Assembly (NCBI RefSeq): GCF_011769985.2
Contig: NZ_CP039734.2
Coordinates: 1,488,001 to 1,552,000 of the forward strand
Source: Sulfurospirillum diekertiae
GTDB taxonomy: Bacteria > Campylobacterota > Campylobacteria > Campylobacterales > Sulfurospirillaceae
DNA: 64,000 nucleotides
Reading direction: 5' to 3'
Shown: positions 1-8,180 of the stretch, one piece after another
Position numbering within the stretch: position 1 is the stretch's first letter
Layout of the letters: each line of letters opens with the position of its first letter
Made by a program: the position numbers and the translations under genes
The notes under the pieces: generated by a model
Seen by the model: only the letters and a program-made list of their open reading frames with translations
Told to the model about the DNA's origin: nothing
Database searches by the model: none

Positions 1-1258
1 CATATTTTTGTCCCAGTTGGAAAATGTGCCCTACTTCAATGCCTTTGGTAACGCCTAGTTCACCGCCACAACAAGCGCATTTGTCACCCGCTTTGACACT
101 CGCAAGATCTTTGTAGCGATCTTCGTTGAAATTAAACATGGAGACACCTACCATGTGAAAGTCTGTTTCATTGGCACCACAGATAATATTTTTAGCCTCT
201 TTAAGTTCTAAATCTATGTAAAATTTTACACATTCTAGTCCGACAGGTCCAATAAAACCTGCTTTGAGCCCTGCACGTTCAACCTCTTCTAAAGAAGCGT
301 CTAAAAGATCAAGTGCACCACAGGCATTTTGGGCTTTGGTCTCTTGAAGCTCATCATTGCCTCTAACAAAGAAAACAATCACCTCTTCTTTATCCACATA
401 GACCGCTTTTTTTACTACCGCTTTAATGCTGTAAAACGGATCGACTTTAAAGAAATTACAGACATCTTCAATGGTTTTCATATCAGGCGTTTTAAATTTG
501 GAAAGATTCGCTTCAGGAGCTTCAGATGGGGCAAGTCTAGGAGCACGTTTTGCCGCTTCGATATTGGCAGCATAGGAGCATTTTTGACAGACAACAATGT
601 CATCTTCGCCATTTTGCGCCAGTACCATAAACTCTTTACTACCACTTCCCCCAATAGCACCACTATCAGCATCTACCGCTCTAAAATCAAGTCCTAAACG
701 CGTAAAGATTTTGGTGTAGGTCTTCTCCATCACATCAAACTCTTTTTTCATACACGCTTCATCTTCATGGAAACTATAACCATCTTTCATCGTAAACTCA
801 CGACCTCGTAGAAGTCCAAAACGAGGACGTGCTTCATCACGGAATTTGGTGGTAATTTGGTACAAATGCAATGGTAATTGTTTATAGCTATTGATGCGGT
901 TGCGAACAATATCCACCACTACCTCTTCATGGGTTGGTCCTAAAACAAATTCATTTTCTTTTCGATCTTTAAAGCGACACAACTCTTTGCCAAAAACATC
1001 ATAACGTCCACTTTGTTTCCACAGTTCTGCAGGAGTGACCACATCCATTTGGATCTCTTGCGCACCCGTTTCATCCATCTCTTCTTTAACAACATTTTTA
1101 ATTTTATCAAAAACGATTTTTCCCATCGGCAAAAAGTTATACAATCCGCTACCTACTTGAGAGATAAAACCGCCACGCACCAAAAATTGATGGCTTGGAA
1201 GTGTTGCATCTTTAGGCGCATCTTTGGTTGTTGGTGCATATAATTTTGAAAACTTCAT
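1..1258 (-). CDS. proS: Prolyl-tRNA synthetase, 5' part (cut by window start)
   Basis: Class II aminoacyl-tRNA synthetase that charges tRNA-Pro in the cytoplasm. The minus-strand reading frame is open from an ATG at 1258 to the window edge, giving about 419 residues; the C-terminal anticodon-binding part lies outside. The N-terminus begins [15 protein letters not shown]. Class II motifs are visible: a GPTHEEVV loop, and [16 protein letters not shown] leading into [10 protein letters not shown]. The region after about residue 220 contains the ProX-like editing insert of bacterial-type enzymes. The start codon overlaps the stop of hemA (TAATG), so the two are probably translationally coupled. 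Confidence 0.95.
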   Translation of the reverse strand, partial: MKFSKLYAPTTKDAPKDATLPSHQFLVRGGFISQVGSGLYNFLPMGKIVFDKIKNVVKEEMDETGAQEIQMDVVTPAELWKQSGRYDVFGKELCRFKDRKENEFVLGPTHEEVVVDIVRNRINSYKQLPLHLYQITTKFRDEARPRFGLLRGREFTMKDGYSFHEDEACMKKEFDVMEKTYTKIFTRLGLDFRAVDADSGAIGGSGSKEFMVLAQNGEDDIVVCQKCSYAANIEAAKRAPRLAPSEAPEANLSKFKTPDMKTIEDVCNFFKVDPFYSIKAVVKKAVYVDKEEVIVFFVRGNDELQETKAQNACGALDLLDASLEEVERAGLKAGFIGPVGLECVKFYIDLELKEAKNIICGANETDFHMVGVSMFNFNEDRYKDLASVKAGDKCACCGGELGVTKGIEVGHIFQLGQKY

Positions 1259-2559
1259 TACTTAACTCCCATTTGGTATTCACATTTATACATATTCATT
1301 CGTTTGGTTTGATCTTCATTAATGTTAAAAATATATTGAACCGCTTGTACAATCGTATCGGCTTCAGGTTTTTCCGCGACTTCTTTGAGGTTTTTAGTGG
1401 GTGAGTGTAAAAAAGAGTTAAATGCATGATGCAAGAGTTTTTCTACCTGCTCTTGCAACTCTTCAGGAATATACCCTTTTTTAACTGCTTTTTCTAACTC
1501 TTGCAAGGAGCACTCTTTGGCGTGATCGCGAATCTCTTTGATGATAGGGTCGACACACATACTTTGCAACCATTTAAAAAAGTCCATCGTAGCTCGACCC
1601 ACAATAGAATAAGCAATTTTGGCTTGCTCTTCACGAAGAGACATGTTTTGATTTACAATCTCTTCCAAATCATCAACCGCAAAAATATGGAGATCCTTAT
1701 GCTCACTCACGTCAATATCACGAGGTACCGCTATATCAAACCAATACCGTGAGAACTCACGCTCTTCAACCATATCATCGGTAATAACACTATGAGGCGC
1801 TCCCGTAGCTGTAAAAACGAGGCGGTAACGATTAATAAATTCTGTCAATTTTGAGTAAGGTGCAATCGTTGCCAATTCACCTAATTCTGTGGCTAAAGCT
1901 TGGGCATGTTCCAAATTACGGTTGATAATAATAATGTTAACGCCACTGGAAATTAAATGTTTTGCTGCTAATTGACTCATCTCACCAGCCCCCACAACCA
2001 AAGCGGTTAAGCCTCCAATATTGCCTAGTAAATCTTTGGCTTTACTCACCGCAACACTTGAAACCGAAACAGGACTTTTTGAAATATCGGTTCGACTACG
2101 TACTTCAGCGGCACAGCGAAAAGCATGGTGCATCGCACGTCCTAGTTTTTGTGCGCAGTAGTTATTTTCAAAAGCAAATTTAAATGCTTCTTTAAGCTGA
2201 CCCGCAATTTGAGTCTCACCAATGACTAAACTATCAAGAGAAGAACAAACGGTAAAGAGATGATGGATCGCACCATTATCCTCATAAACATCTGCCCTAT
2301 CCTCTAATTCTTCACGCGGAATGCTCGAAACGCGACTGACAAGATCAAACATATCGTTCAGTGCTGATTCACACTCTGACACACTCGCAATCACTTCAAC
2401 ACGATTACATGTAGAGAGTAAGATCACTTCGTTCACTGCGGCACAACTTGTCAATGTTCCCATAAACGTACGGCATTTTTCTTCTGAATTAAAAGCCAAT
2501 TTCTCACGAATACTAATATCTGTGTTCTTATGTGTAAAACTCATAGTGAGGTAATGCAT
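1258..2559 (-). CDS. hemA: Glutamyl-tRNA reductase
   Basis: Reduces glutamyl-tRNA to glutamate-1-semialdehyde with NADPH, the first committed step of C5-pathway tetrapyrrole synthesis. The 433 residues match the family length. Visible are [15 protein letters not shown] at the start, the catalytic cysteine in LSTCNRVEV (Cys51), the [13 protein letters not shown] segment and the NADPH-binding [15 protein letters not shown]. The C-terminal helical dimerisation domain is present. It is packed between a polyprenyl synthase gene and proS with touching ends, so the three genes are likely one transcript. Confidence 0.97.
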   Translation of the reverse strand: MHYLTMSFTHKNTDISIREKLAFNSEEKCRTFMGTLTSCAAVNEVILLSTCNRVEVIASVSECESALNDMFDLVSRVSSIPREELEDRADVYEDNGAIHHLFTVCSSLDSLVIGETQIAGQLKEAFKFAFENNYCAQKLGRAMHHAFRCAAEVRSRTDISKSPVSVSSVAVSKAKDLLGNIGGLTALVVGAGEMSQLAAKHLISSGVNIIIINRNLEHAQALATELGELATIAPYSKLTEFINRYRLVFTATGAPHSVITDDMVEEREFSRYWFDIAVPRDIDVSEHKDLHIFAVDDLEEIVNQNMSLREEQAKIAYSIVGRATMDFFKWLQSMCVDPIIKEIRDHAKECSLQELEKAVKKGYIPEELQEQVEKLLHHAFNSFLHSPTKNLKEVAEKPEADTIVQAVQYIFNINEDQTKRMNMYKCEYQMGVK

Positions 2560-3455
2560 TAAAAATTCCTCTCAATCATCTCTTTAATAATAGTGTTCAA
2601 ACCCACATCTTCTTCTTTTTCAATGACCTCTAACGCTTCCAAGCCTAACTTCCGTGCATACGAAATGGAGTCTTCCAATGCTTTTGTTTCATTCATTTTT
2701 GTTTTAATCCACACTTTTTGTGTTTCATCGAGTTCTTGCTGGAACAAAGAGAGCAGTTTTGTCTGATCAGAGGAAGAGAGTTTACGGTACATGTAAAGAT
2801 AAGGCAAGGTTGTTTTTCCCTCTTTAAAATCATTTAATGAAGGTTTTCCAAGCGTTTCACTGCTTTGAGTAATATCTAAAATATCATCGATTATCTGAAA
2901 AGCAAGCCCTAAATTTTTGCCATACAGAGCATAAATAGTAGCATCTTTGCCAGCAAGTAATGCCGCAGCTTTAGCGGAAGCTTCGATTAGGGAAGCTGTT
3001 TTTTTATAAATCATATCAAAATAACGCTCTTCACTGTCATTAAAAGCATGGGAAAGTTCAACATCTAATAGTTCACCAACAGAAAGAAGTGCAACAGCGT
3101 GAGAAACACTATAAGCCACATCATTAGGCATAAATGTCAATTCGCTAAAGCCTTTTGAGTAGAGTATATCGCCTAGCATTATGGCTGTTTTATTGCCAAA
3201 AAGCGCATTAATGGAGTCTTCCCCTCGTCTCGTGAAAGCATCATCAATGACATCATCATGTAACAAGCTTGCCGCATGAATAAGCTCAACAATAGCAGCG
3301 AGCTTAAGAGAGTTATCTGTAACTCCAGCAATCTTTAAAATGAGTTTTGCGCGTAAACGTTTACCTTTCGGAACTCTATGAAAGAGTTCAACACTGCGTG
3401 CGTCGCCTAAAGAAGCGACCATTTCTACCATCAAATTTTCAACTTTTCCTAACAC
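2559..3455 (-). CDS. ispB: Polyprenyl diphosphate synthase (octaprenyl type)
   Basis: Trans-prenyltransferase that extends farnesyl diphosphate with isopentenyl units, probably to make the quinone side chain. Both aspartate-rich motifs are visible: LLHDDVIDDAFTRRG and IIDDILDIT. I placed the start at a GTG at 3455, preceded by AGGA at a good distance just after the stop of the upstream gene. A longer reading from a TTG at 3494 would overlap that gene by 29 bp and adds residues unlike the family. The resulting length of about 298 aa fits Campylobacterota homologues. The exact chain length of the product cannot be read from sequence. Confidence 0.9.
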   Translation of the reverse strand: MLGKVENLMVEMVASLGDARSVELFHRVPKGKRLRAKLILKIAGVTDNSLKLAAIVELIHAASLLHDDVIDDAFTRRGEDSINALFGNKTAIMLGDILYSKGFSELTFMPNDVAYSVSHAVALLSVGELLDVELSHAFNDSEERYFDMIYKKTASLIEASAKAAALLAGKDATIYALYGKNLGLAFQIIDDILDITQSSETLGKPSLNDFKEGKTTLPYLYMYRKLSSSDQTKLLSLFQQELDETQKVWIKTKMNETKALEDSISYARKLGLEALEVIEKEEDVGLNTIIKEMIERNF

Positions 3456-3465
3456 CTGTGCGATC

Positions 3466-3930
3466 CTACGGTTTCTTTTTGGGTTTAAATTCAACTTCTA
3501 TACGTTGTAAATTATCTTCTATAAATATATCTAAAATTGCCTCTTTATTTCTTTGATCGAAGTCATTAAAAACAATCTTCAGATACGTTTGGGCAAGCAT
3601 TTTGTTGTCACCATCAGGTAACAATGGAATAATCACTGTCTCTAGAGGATGTTTCTTCTGCATTATATATTGCATGGGATAGCCTCTATAGTTGACTAAT
3701 ACTGTCAACATATTATTCGTATACAGTGTCCAACGTAAGCGTAAAATGTACTCATTGTTGGGATTATCTGCTGTAGGTTTTTTTGTAACCTCTTTATGGT
3801 TAATTAAAACCAACCCTATTTCATCTTTTTTAAGAATAAATTGATGGGTGTATTCGTAATTAATCCCTGCTGAGAGAGCATATGTGCACGCTACTACCCA
3901 ACAAACAAATCCTAGCCCTATTTTACTCAT
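3466..3930 (-). CDS. Hypothetical secreted protein, 154 aa
   Basis: I do not recognise a named family. The protein starts MSKIGLGFVCWVVACTYALSAG, a convincing Sec signal peptide with cleavage probable after Ala-Leu-Ser-Ala, so the mature product of about 130 residues is likely periplasmic. The body is rich in beta-strand-like segments and ends in a basic EFKPKKKP tail. It overlaps the end of the DUF2018 gene by 8 bp and lies 10 bp before the polyprenyl synthase start, so it belongs to the hemA-proS transcription unit. No catalytic motif is visible. Confidence 0.8.
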   Translation of the reverse strand: MSKIGLGFVCWVVACTYALSAGINYEYTHQFILKKDEIGLVLINHKEVTKKPTADNPNNEYILRLRWTLYTNNMLTVLVNYRGYPMQYIMQKKHPLETVIIPLLPDGDNKMLAQTYLKIVFNDFDQRNKEAILDIFIEDNLQRIEVEFKPKKKP

Positions 3931-4201
3931 TTTGAGTTAATATTTCTCCCATTGTGCTAATAAAAAGATCATTATTGTGCTCAACAACAGAATCTGTCTC
4001 ATCCATTAACACCGTAGAAATCAATCCTTCAAGAGCATCGATTCCAAACTGTTTTTCAAGTAAAATCTCCATGGCACTGTAACGATCTACGATTTGTAGA
4101 AGCTTCATTTTGACTAAATCTTGGTTAGCATGAAAGAGAATATCAAAAAATTTACTTTTGGGGCTTCCCATAAAAAAGTCATCTTCATCTTCGTACAACA
4201 T
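3923..4201 (-). CDS. DUF2018 family protein
   Basis: Small acidic protein of 92 residues, typical of the DUF2018 family of Campylobacterota, whose function is unknown. The start was set at an ATG at 4201 (MLYEDEDDFFMGSPKSKFF) because AGGAGAAT lies at ideal spacing; an in-frame ATG at 4258 would add an unrelated hydrophobic stretch and has no ribosome site. It is the first gene of the leftward unit that runs to proS, and its promoter should lie in the 4202-4633 gap. Coordinates follow the family's usual length of about 90 aa. Confidence 0.85.
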   Translation of the reverse strand: MLYEDEDDFFMGSPKSKFFDILFHANQDLVKMKLLQIVDRYSAMEILLEKQFGIDALEGLISTVLMDETDSVVEHNNDLFISTMGEILTQNE

Positions 4202-4299
4202 CAAATTCTCCTGTGCTTTTAAAAAGATACGATTATAGCACACTAAAACTTGTCTCATCTAAAATAGCTACTTTCATAGATCATTTTAACAATGAATAT

Positions 4300-4320
4300 T
4301 GACTAACAAAGTGTTAGTCA
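4300..4320. promoter_or_regulatory. Perfect inverted repeat TGACTAACA-AAG-TGTTAGTCA
   Basis: A 9-bp perfect inverted repeat with a 3-nt centre, about 100 bp upstream of the DUF2018 start and 310 bp upstream of metY. No run of T follows on either strand, so an operator is more likely than a terminator. No regulator can be assigned from the sequence. Confidence 0.5.
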
Positions 4321-4373
4321 TTGTCGTATTTTCTCCATTAAATATCCTCATTAAACACACCATAAAATAGATA

Positions 4374-4395
4374 TTTACATATAATTATATGTAAA
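4374..4395. promoter_or_regulatory. 22-bp perfect palindrome in the metY upstream gap
   Basis: TTTACATATAA is followed directly by its reverse complement. Its ends (TTTACAT and ATGTAAA) are the same as those of the iterated TTTACATGTAAA 12-mer, one copy of which lies 77 bp downstream at 4472. The surrounding 4202-4633 gap holds no credible gene. The palindrome could be an operator or a spread version of the iterated motif. Confidence 0.5.
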
Positions 4396-4471
4396 ATAAT
4401 CTGTTAAATTTGTACTGTTAGTATATACAATATAAATAGAAATTTACGTATTATTTGTTACATTTACATCT

Positions 4472-4483
4472 TTACATGTAAAA
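4472..4483. repeat. TTTACATGTAAA iterated palindrome (first of 26 copies)
   Basis: Representative entry for a motif scattered through the window. Exact 12-mers start at 4472, 10820, 11614, 12202, 14153, 18540, 19711, 27086, 31017, 36447, 40273, 41578, 43907, 44701, 46924 and 48357. Copies with the TTACATGTAA core but a changed flank start (core or 12-mer position) at 10908, 13979, 14538, 30096, 35432, 35709, 41598, 48489, 52599 and 57354. Degenerate versions lie at 18562 and 15381. Eight of the 26 are between genes. The positions come from reading by eye, so a copy may have been missed. The function is unknown. Confidence 0.9.
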
Positions 4484-4574
4484 CATATAAACACTCTTTA
4501 TTGGTATATGCCCTACCGTTTTCTTGATATGCCAATCTCTACTTTTTTAATCATTAGTTGCTTGATAGAGTTAC

Positions 4575-4603
4575 TTGACATTTAAAAATATTTAGTCTAT
4601 ACT
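4575..4603 (+). promoter_or_regulatory. Sigma-70 promoter of metY
   Basis: A consensus TTGACA (4575-4580) and TATACT (4598-4603) are separated by 17 bp, 31 bp before the metY start. This is the best -35/-10 pair in the window. It should drive metY and, with short gaps, the Rrf2 gene and cysK. Confidence 0.75.
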
Positions 4604-4633
4604 TTCATCAACACAACATCAAAAGGATGAAAG

Positions 4634-5896
4634 ATGAATCAAGAAACCCTCGCCTTACATTACGGATATGATAAGCAACACTTTGGAACAATGTCAGTAC
4701 CAATCTATCAAACCACTGCCTATGACTTTGGAAGTGCAGAGACTGCTGCCAATCGTTTTGCCCTTCGCGAACTGGGACCTATTTACACACGTCTAAACAA
4801 TCCAACAACAGACGTCCTTGAAAATAGAATTGCCGCTGTTGAAAATGGTGAAGCAGCGATTGCAACTGCAACGGGACAAGCGGCTATCTTTTTCGCTATT
4901 GCAAACTTGGCAGAAGCTGGAGATAACATCATTGTTGCTAAAAAAATCTATGGTGGGGCAACGACATTACTCACACACACGATTAAACGTTTTGGTATCC
5001 AAGCAAAACTCTTTGAGAGCGATGATGCCAATGATTTGGAAGCATTGATTGATGACAAAACTAAAGCAATCTTTTTTGAATCACTGTCAAATCCACAAAT
5101 TGCAATTCCAAACATTGAAAAAATCGTTGCTGTAGCTCAAAAATACAACATTATTACCGTATGTGATAACACCGTTGCAACACCAATTCTCTTCCAACCA
5201 CTCAATCATGGCATAGATGTCAGTGTTCACAGTGCAAGTAAATACATCTGCGGTCAGGGCAGTGCAATGGGCGGATTGGTTGTTGAAGCCAAAGGACTTA
5301 ATGCTAAACTTATCGGTAATCCACGCTATCCACAATTCAATGAACCCGATGAAAGTTACCATGGCTTAGTTTATGCAACATTACCATTCCCTATTTTTTC
5401 ACTTAGGATTCGCCTCTCACTCATCCGTGATATTGGAGCAACTATTGCGCCATTTAACTCTTGGTTATTGATTCAAGGGTTAGAGACGTTATCACTACGT
5501 GTGAAAGAGCATTCACGGAATGCTTATAAAGTAGCTAGTTTTTTAAAAGCGCACCCTAAAGTAAAAAAAGTCTCTTACCCTGCTTTAGAGAGTGACCCTT
5601 TACACAGTAGAGCGAAACAGTATTTTAAAGAGGGCCAAACATCTGGACTGTTAAGTTTTGAAGTTGATGATTTTGAATTTGCAAAACACATTCTTAATTC
5701 CACAAAAATATTTTCCGTTGTTGTGAATATTGGTGATTCAAAATCGATCATTACCCATCCTGCAAGTACAACCCATCAACAACTTTCTGTTGAAGAATTA
5801 GAGCTTACGGGTGTTAAAGCTGGACTTATTCGACTCAGCATTGGACTTGAAAATGCAGATGATCTTATTGAAGATCTTAAAATTGCTTTAGGTTAA
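4634..5896 (+). CDS. metY: O-acetylhomoserine aminocarboxypropyltransferase (sulfhydrylase)
   Basis: PLP enzyme of the Cys/Met metabolism family that makes homocysteine from O-acetylhomoserine and sulfide, for direct sulfhydrylation into methionine. The 420 residues match the family. The PLP lysine is Lys203 in SASKYICGQGSAMGG, and the cofactor aspartate lies in VCDNTVATPILFQPL. ATGAATC at 4634 follows AAAGGATGAAAG. It is first in a tight plus-strand set with an Rrf2 regulator (9-bp gap) and cysK (10-bp gap). A cystathionine gamma-synthase role is possible, but the long insertion typical of MetY favours the sulfhydrylase. Confidence 0.92.
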   Translation: MNQETLALHYGYDKQHFGTMSVPIYQTTAYDFGSAETAANRFALRELGPIYTRLNNPTTDVLENRIAAVENGEAAIATATGQAAIFFAIANLAEAGDNIIVAKKIYGGATTLLTHTIKRFGIQAKLFESDDANDLEALIDDKTKAIFFESLSNPQIAIPNIEKIVAVAQKYNIITVCDNTVATPILFQPLNHGIDVSVHSASKYICGQGSAMGGLVVEAKGLNAKLIGNPRYPQFNEPDESYHGLVYATLPFPIFSLRIRLSLIRDIGATIAPFNSWLLIQGLETLSLRVKEHSRNAYKVASFLKAHPKVKKVSYPALESDPLHSRAKQYFKEGQTSGLLSFEVDDFEFAKHILNSTKIFSVVVNIGDSKSIITHPASTTHQQLSVEELELTGVKAGLIRLSIGLENADDLIEDLKIALG

Positions 5897-5905
5897 GGAA
5901 GCAAT

Positions 5906-6319
5906 ATGTCATTACTCTCAACCAAAGGAATGTATGGTTTAAGTGCCATGTACCAACTCTTTTTATCAAAGAGTGTGAAACCTTTGCAAATTAAAGAGAT
6001 CTCTGCACGTGCTGAGATTCCACAAAACTACTTGGAGCAACTTTTGATTCTATTGCGTCAAGCAGGTTTAGTCAGTAGTGTTAGAGGTGCCTATGGCGGT
6101 TATCTTCTAGCCAAGAATGCTCAAGATATTTTGATTAAAGATATTTTGATCGCCCTTGAGGGAAATCTTGTCGTTACAGAAGGAGAAGTAAAAGACCCTG
6201 TACTTCGCATTTTCTATGAAGAAAGCAATGCCAAGATACAAGAGATTTTTAATTTACCGCTTTCTGAGTTTGACGTTTATGCACAACGTCTTAACAATCA
6301 ATTAAATTATAACATCTAA
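5906..6319 (+). CDS. Rrf2 family transcriptional regulator (CymR-like position)
   Basis: Winged-helix regulator of 137 residues. The Rrf2 signature is visible: STKGMYGLSAMYQLF, IKEISARAEIPQNYLEQLL, and the wing SSVRGAYGGYLLAK. It contains no cysteine, so it cannot bind a Fe-S cluster like IscR or NsrR and resembles cysteine-responsive CymR in that respect. It sits between metY and cysK in one operon. The inference is autoregulated control of sulfur amino-acid synthesis, perhaps through cysteine synthase itself as in Bacillus, but no effector can be seen. Confidence 0.88.
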   Translation: MSLLSTKGMYGLSAMYQLFLSKSVKPLQIKEISARAEIPQNYLEQLLILLRQAGLVSSVRGAYGGYLLAKNAQDILIKDILIALEGNLVVTEGEVKDPVLRIFYEESNAKIQEIFNLPLSEFDVYAQRLNNQLNYNI

Positions 6320-6329
6320 GGAGATTATT

Positions 6330-7259
6330 ATGTATGCACACAATGTAACTGAACTAATTGGCAACACTCCTCTTGTCAAACTAACCCGTGCCTCAGAAGC
6401 TTCCAATGCTTTGGTACTAGGAAAATGTGAATTTCTAAACCCTTCACATTCGGTGAAAGATCGTATCGGATTCAATATGATTAAAACAGCACTTGATAAA
6501 GGATTAATTGATCTCAATTCAATTATCATCGAGCCAACAAGTGGTAACACGGGTATTGGACTTGCGACCGTATGTGCAAGTTTAGGGCTTAAACTGATAC
6601 TTACAATGCCTAGTTCCATGAGTTTAGAAAGACGTAAACTTCTAGCAGCATTAGGTGCAGAACTTGTACTAACAGAACCTGCATTAGGAATGAAAGGTGC
6701 TGTCGAGAAAGCAACTGAACTCTCAAAAGAGATACCAAATTCATTTGTGCCACAACAATTTTCCAATGAATCAAACCCAGCCATTCACTATGCGACCACC
6801 GCTGAGGAGATTTGGAAAGATACCGATGGTAAAGTCGATATTTTTATAGCGGCTGTTGGTACCGGTGGAACCATTACGGGTACAGGGAAAAGACTAAAAG
6901 AGCTAAATCCTAATATCCAAATTATTGCAGTTGAACCAGAAACATCTCCTGTTCTTTCAGGTGGAAACCCAGGACCGCACAAAATCCAAGGAATTGGTGC
7001 TGGATTTATTCCTTCAGTCCTTGATACAAAATTGTATAATGAAGTGGTTAAAGTCAGCTATGAAAATGCTATTGAGACTTCTCGCAATCTTGCAAAACAA
7101 GAAGGCTTATTGGTAGGTATTTCAGCAGGTGCAAACGTTTATGTTTCATCCCAAATAGCACTTAAACCTGAGAATAAAGGTAAAACAATTGTTACTATTT
7201 TATGTGACACTGGCGAGCGTTACTTAAGTGCAGGATTATATGAGTATAAAGAGTCGTAA
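6330..7259 (+). CDS. cysK: Cysteine synthase
   Basis: O-acetylserine sulfhydrylase; forms L-cysteine from O-acetylserine and sulfide. The 309 residues are typical for CysK. The PLP lysine is Lys43 in NPSHSVKDR, the substrate-binding loop is PTSGNTGIGLA, and the phosphate-binding loop is GTGGTITGTGK. AAGGAGATTATT precedes the ATG. It is last in the metY-rrf2-cysK unit; its stop codon lies inside a terminator hairpin. CysK and CysM cannot be separated with certainty. Confidence 0.95.
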   Translation: MYAHNVTELIGNTPLVKLTRASEASNALVLGKCEFLNPSHSVKDRIGFNMIKTALDKGLIDLNSIIIEPTSGNTGIGLATVCASLGLKLILTMPSSMSLERRKLLAALGAELVLTEPALGMKGAVEKATELSKEIPNSFVPQQFSNESNPAIHYATTAEEIWKDTDGKVDIFIAAVGTGGTITGTGKRLKELNPNIQIIAVEPETSPVLSGGNPGPHKIQGIGAGFIPSVLDTKLYNEVVKVSYENAIETSRNLAKQEGLLVGISAGANVYVSSQIALKPENKGKTIVTILCDTGERYLSAGLYEYKES

Positions 7260-7270
7260 AACGACTCTTT
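7248..7270 (+). terminator. Rho-independent terminator of the metY-cysK unit
   Basis: AAAGAGTCGT and ACGACTCTTT form a 10-bp perfect stem around a 3-nt loop, followed by ATTTTATTTC. The stem overlaps the cysK stop codon. Confidence 0.8.
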
Positions 7271-7341
7271 ATTTTATTTCTTCCTCTTTTATTCATTTTT
7301 ATGGTACTATTTTCTCAACATAAAAGGGGTACAGGTACGTT

Positions 7342-8127
7342 ATGAAACGAATCCCACGCATTCTTCTTAAAAAGCCTATTTTACTTGGTTCAATAACATT
7401 TGTTGTGAATCTTGTCATTAGTATGTCACCTGTTCTATACCTTCATGGGAAACATGTAGAACACTACAAAAGTATCCCTTCTTTCAATACGCAACTCCTT
7501 ATCGAAGAGCAGGACATTGTTTACAGTGCCCTGCTCTATTCCTTTATTTTTGCATTTATTATTTCCATTCTTATCACACTTCTAGCCTTTTTTTTAAAAA
7601 AATCTTACCTTGAAGTTGAAAACTTATCACATTTTGATGGTCTAACAGGACTGTATAATCGTCTGATGTTTATGAATGTCTTTCAAAAAGAAATACAAAA
7701 AGTAAAACGTAACCGTGATTATCTTTTTTTAGTCATCTTGGATATAGATGATTTTAAGCCTATTAATGACACTTATGGACATCTTATAGGGGATGAGGCA
7801 ATTAAAATAACGGCTAGTACGTTACAGCAACTTCTTCGTGCCTCTGAATCCATTGCACGTTTTGGTGGAGATGAATTCATTATCTCCATTGTTGATCAAG
7901 ACAAAAACGCTGCTTCAACGATTGTCAATCGTATTTTAAATGAATTTAACAACAAAACAATTCCCGTTTCTCGTAATCACGATCATCAAGAACTTCAAAT
8001 CAATCTCAGTATTGGATACACACTTTATAGAAGTGATGATGATTTTAAAACAATGCTACAACGTGCCGATCAAGCCCTGTATATCTCTAAAGAGGCCGGT
8101 AAAAACACCGCGACATTCCTAGCTTAA
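7342..8127 (+). CDS. Membrane-anchored diguanylate cyclase (GGDEF)
   Basis: Likely makes cyclic di-GMP from two GTP. Of 261 residues, the first 85 or so hold two hydrophobic helices (about residues 12-35 and 58-80) flanking a short periplasmic stretch. The rest is a complete GGDEF domain: HFDGLTGLYNR, the metal-binding DIDDFKPINDTYGH, and an intact RFGGDEF active site. No RxxD inhibitory site was seen upstream of the GGDEF motif. It stands alone between the cysK terminator and valS. The short periplasmic part is too small to name a ligand. Confidence 0.88.
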   Translation: MKRIPRILLKKPILLGSITFVVNLVISMSPVLYLHGKHVEHYKSIPSFNTQLLIEEQDIVYSALLYSFIFAFIISILITLLAFFLKKSYLEVENLSHFDGLTGLYNRLMFMNVFQKEIQKVKRNRDYLFLVILDIDDFKPINDTYGHLIGDEAIKITASTLQQLLRASESIARFGGDEFIISIVDQDKNAASTIVNRILNEFNNKTIPVSRNHDHQELQINLSIGYTLYRSDDDFKTMLQRADQALYISKEAGKNTATFLA

Positions 8128-8180
8128 ACCAAGTCTTACTCCTATTTTTGTATAATCTAACAAAAATTTATAAGGTATAG

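Noticed and set aside
3456-3494. TTG start for the polyprenyl synthase at 3494
   Set aside because: It overlaps the upstream gene by 29 bp; a GTG at 3455 has a ribosome site and gives the usual length.
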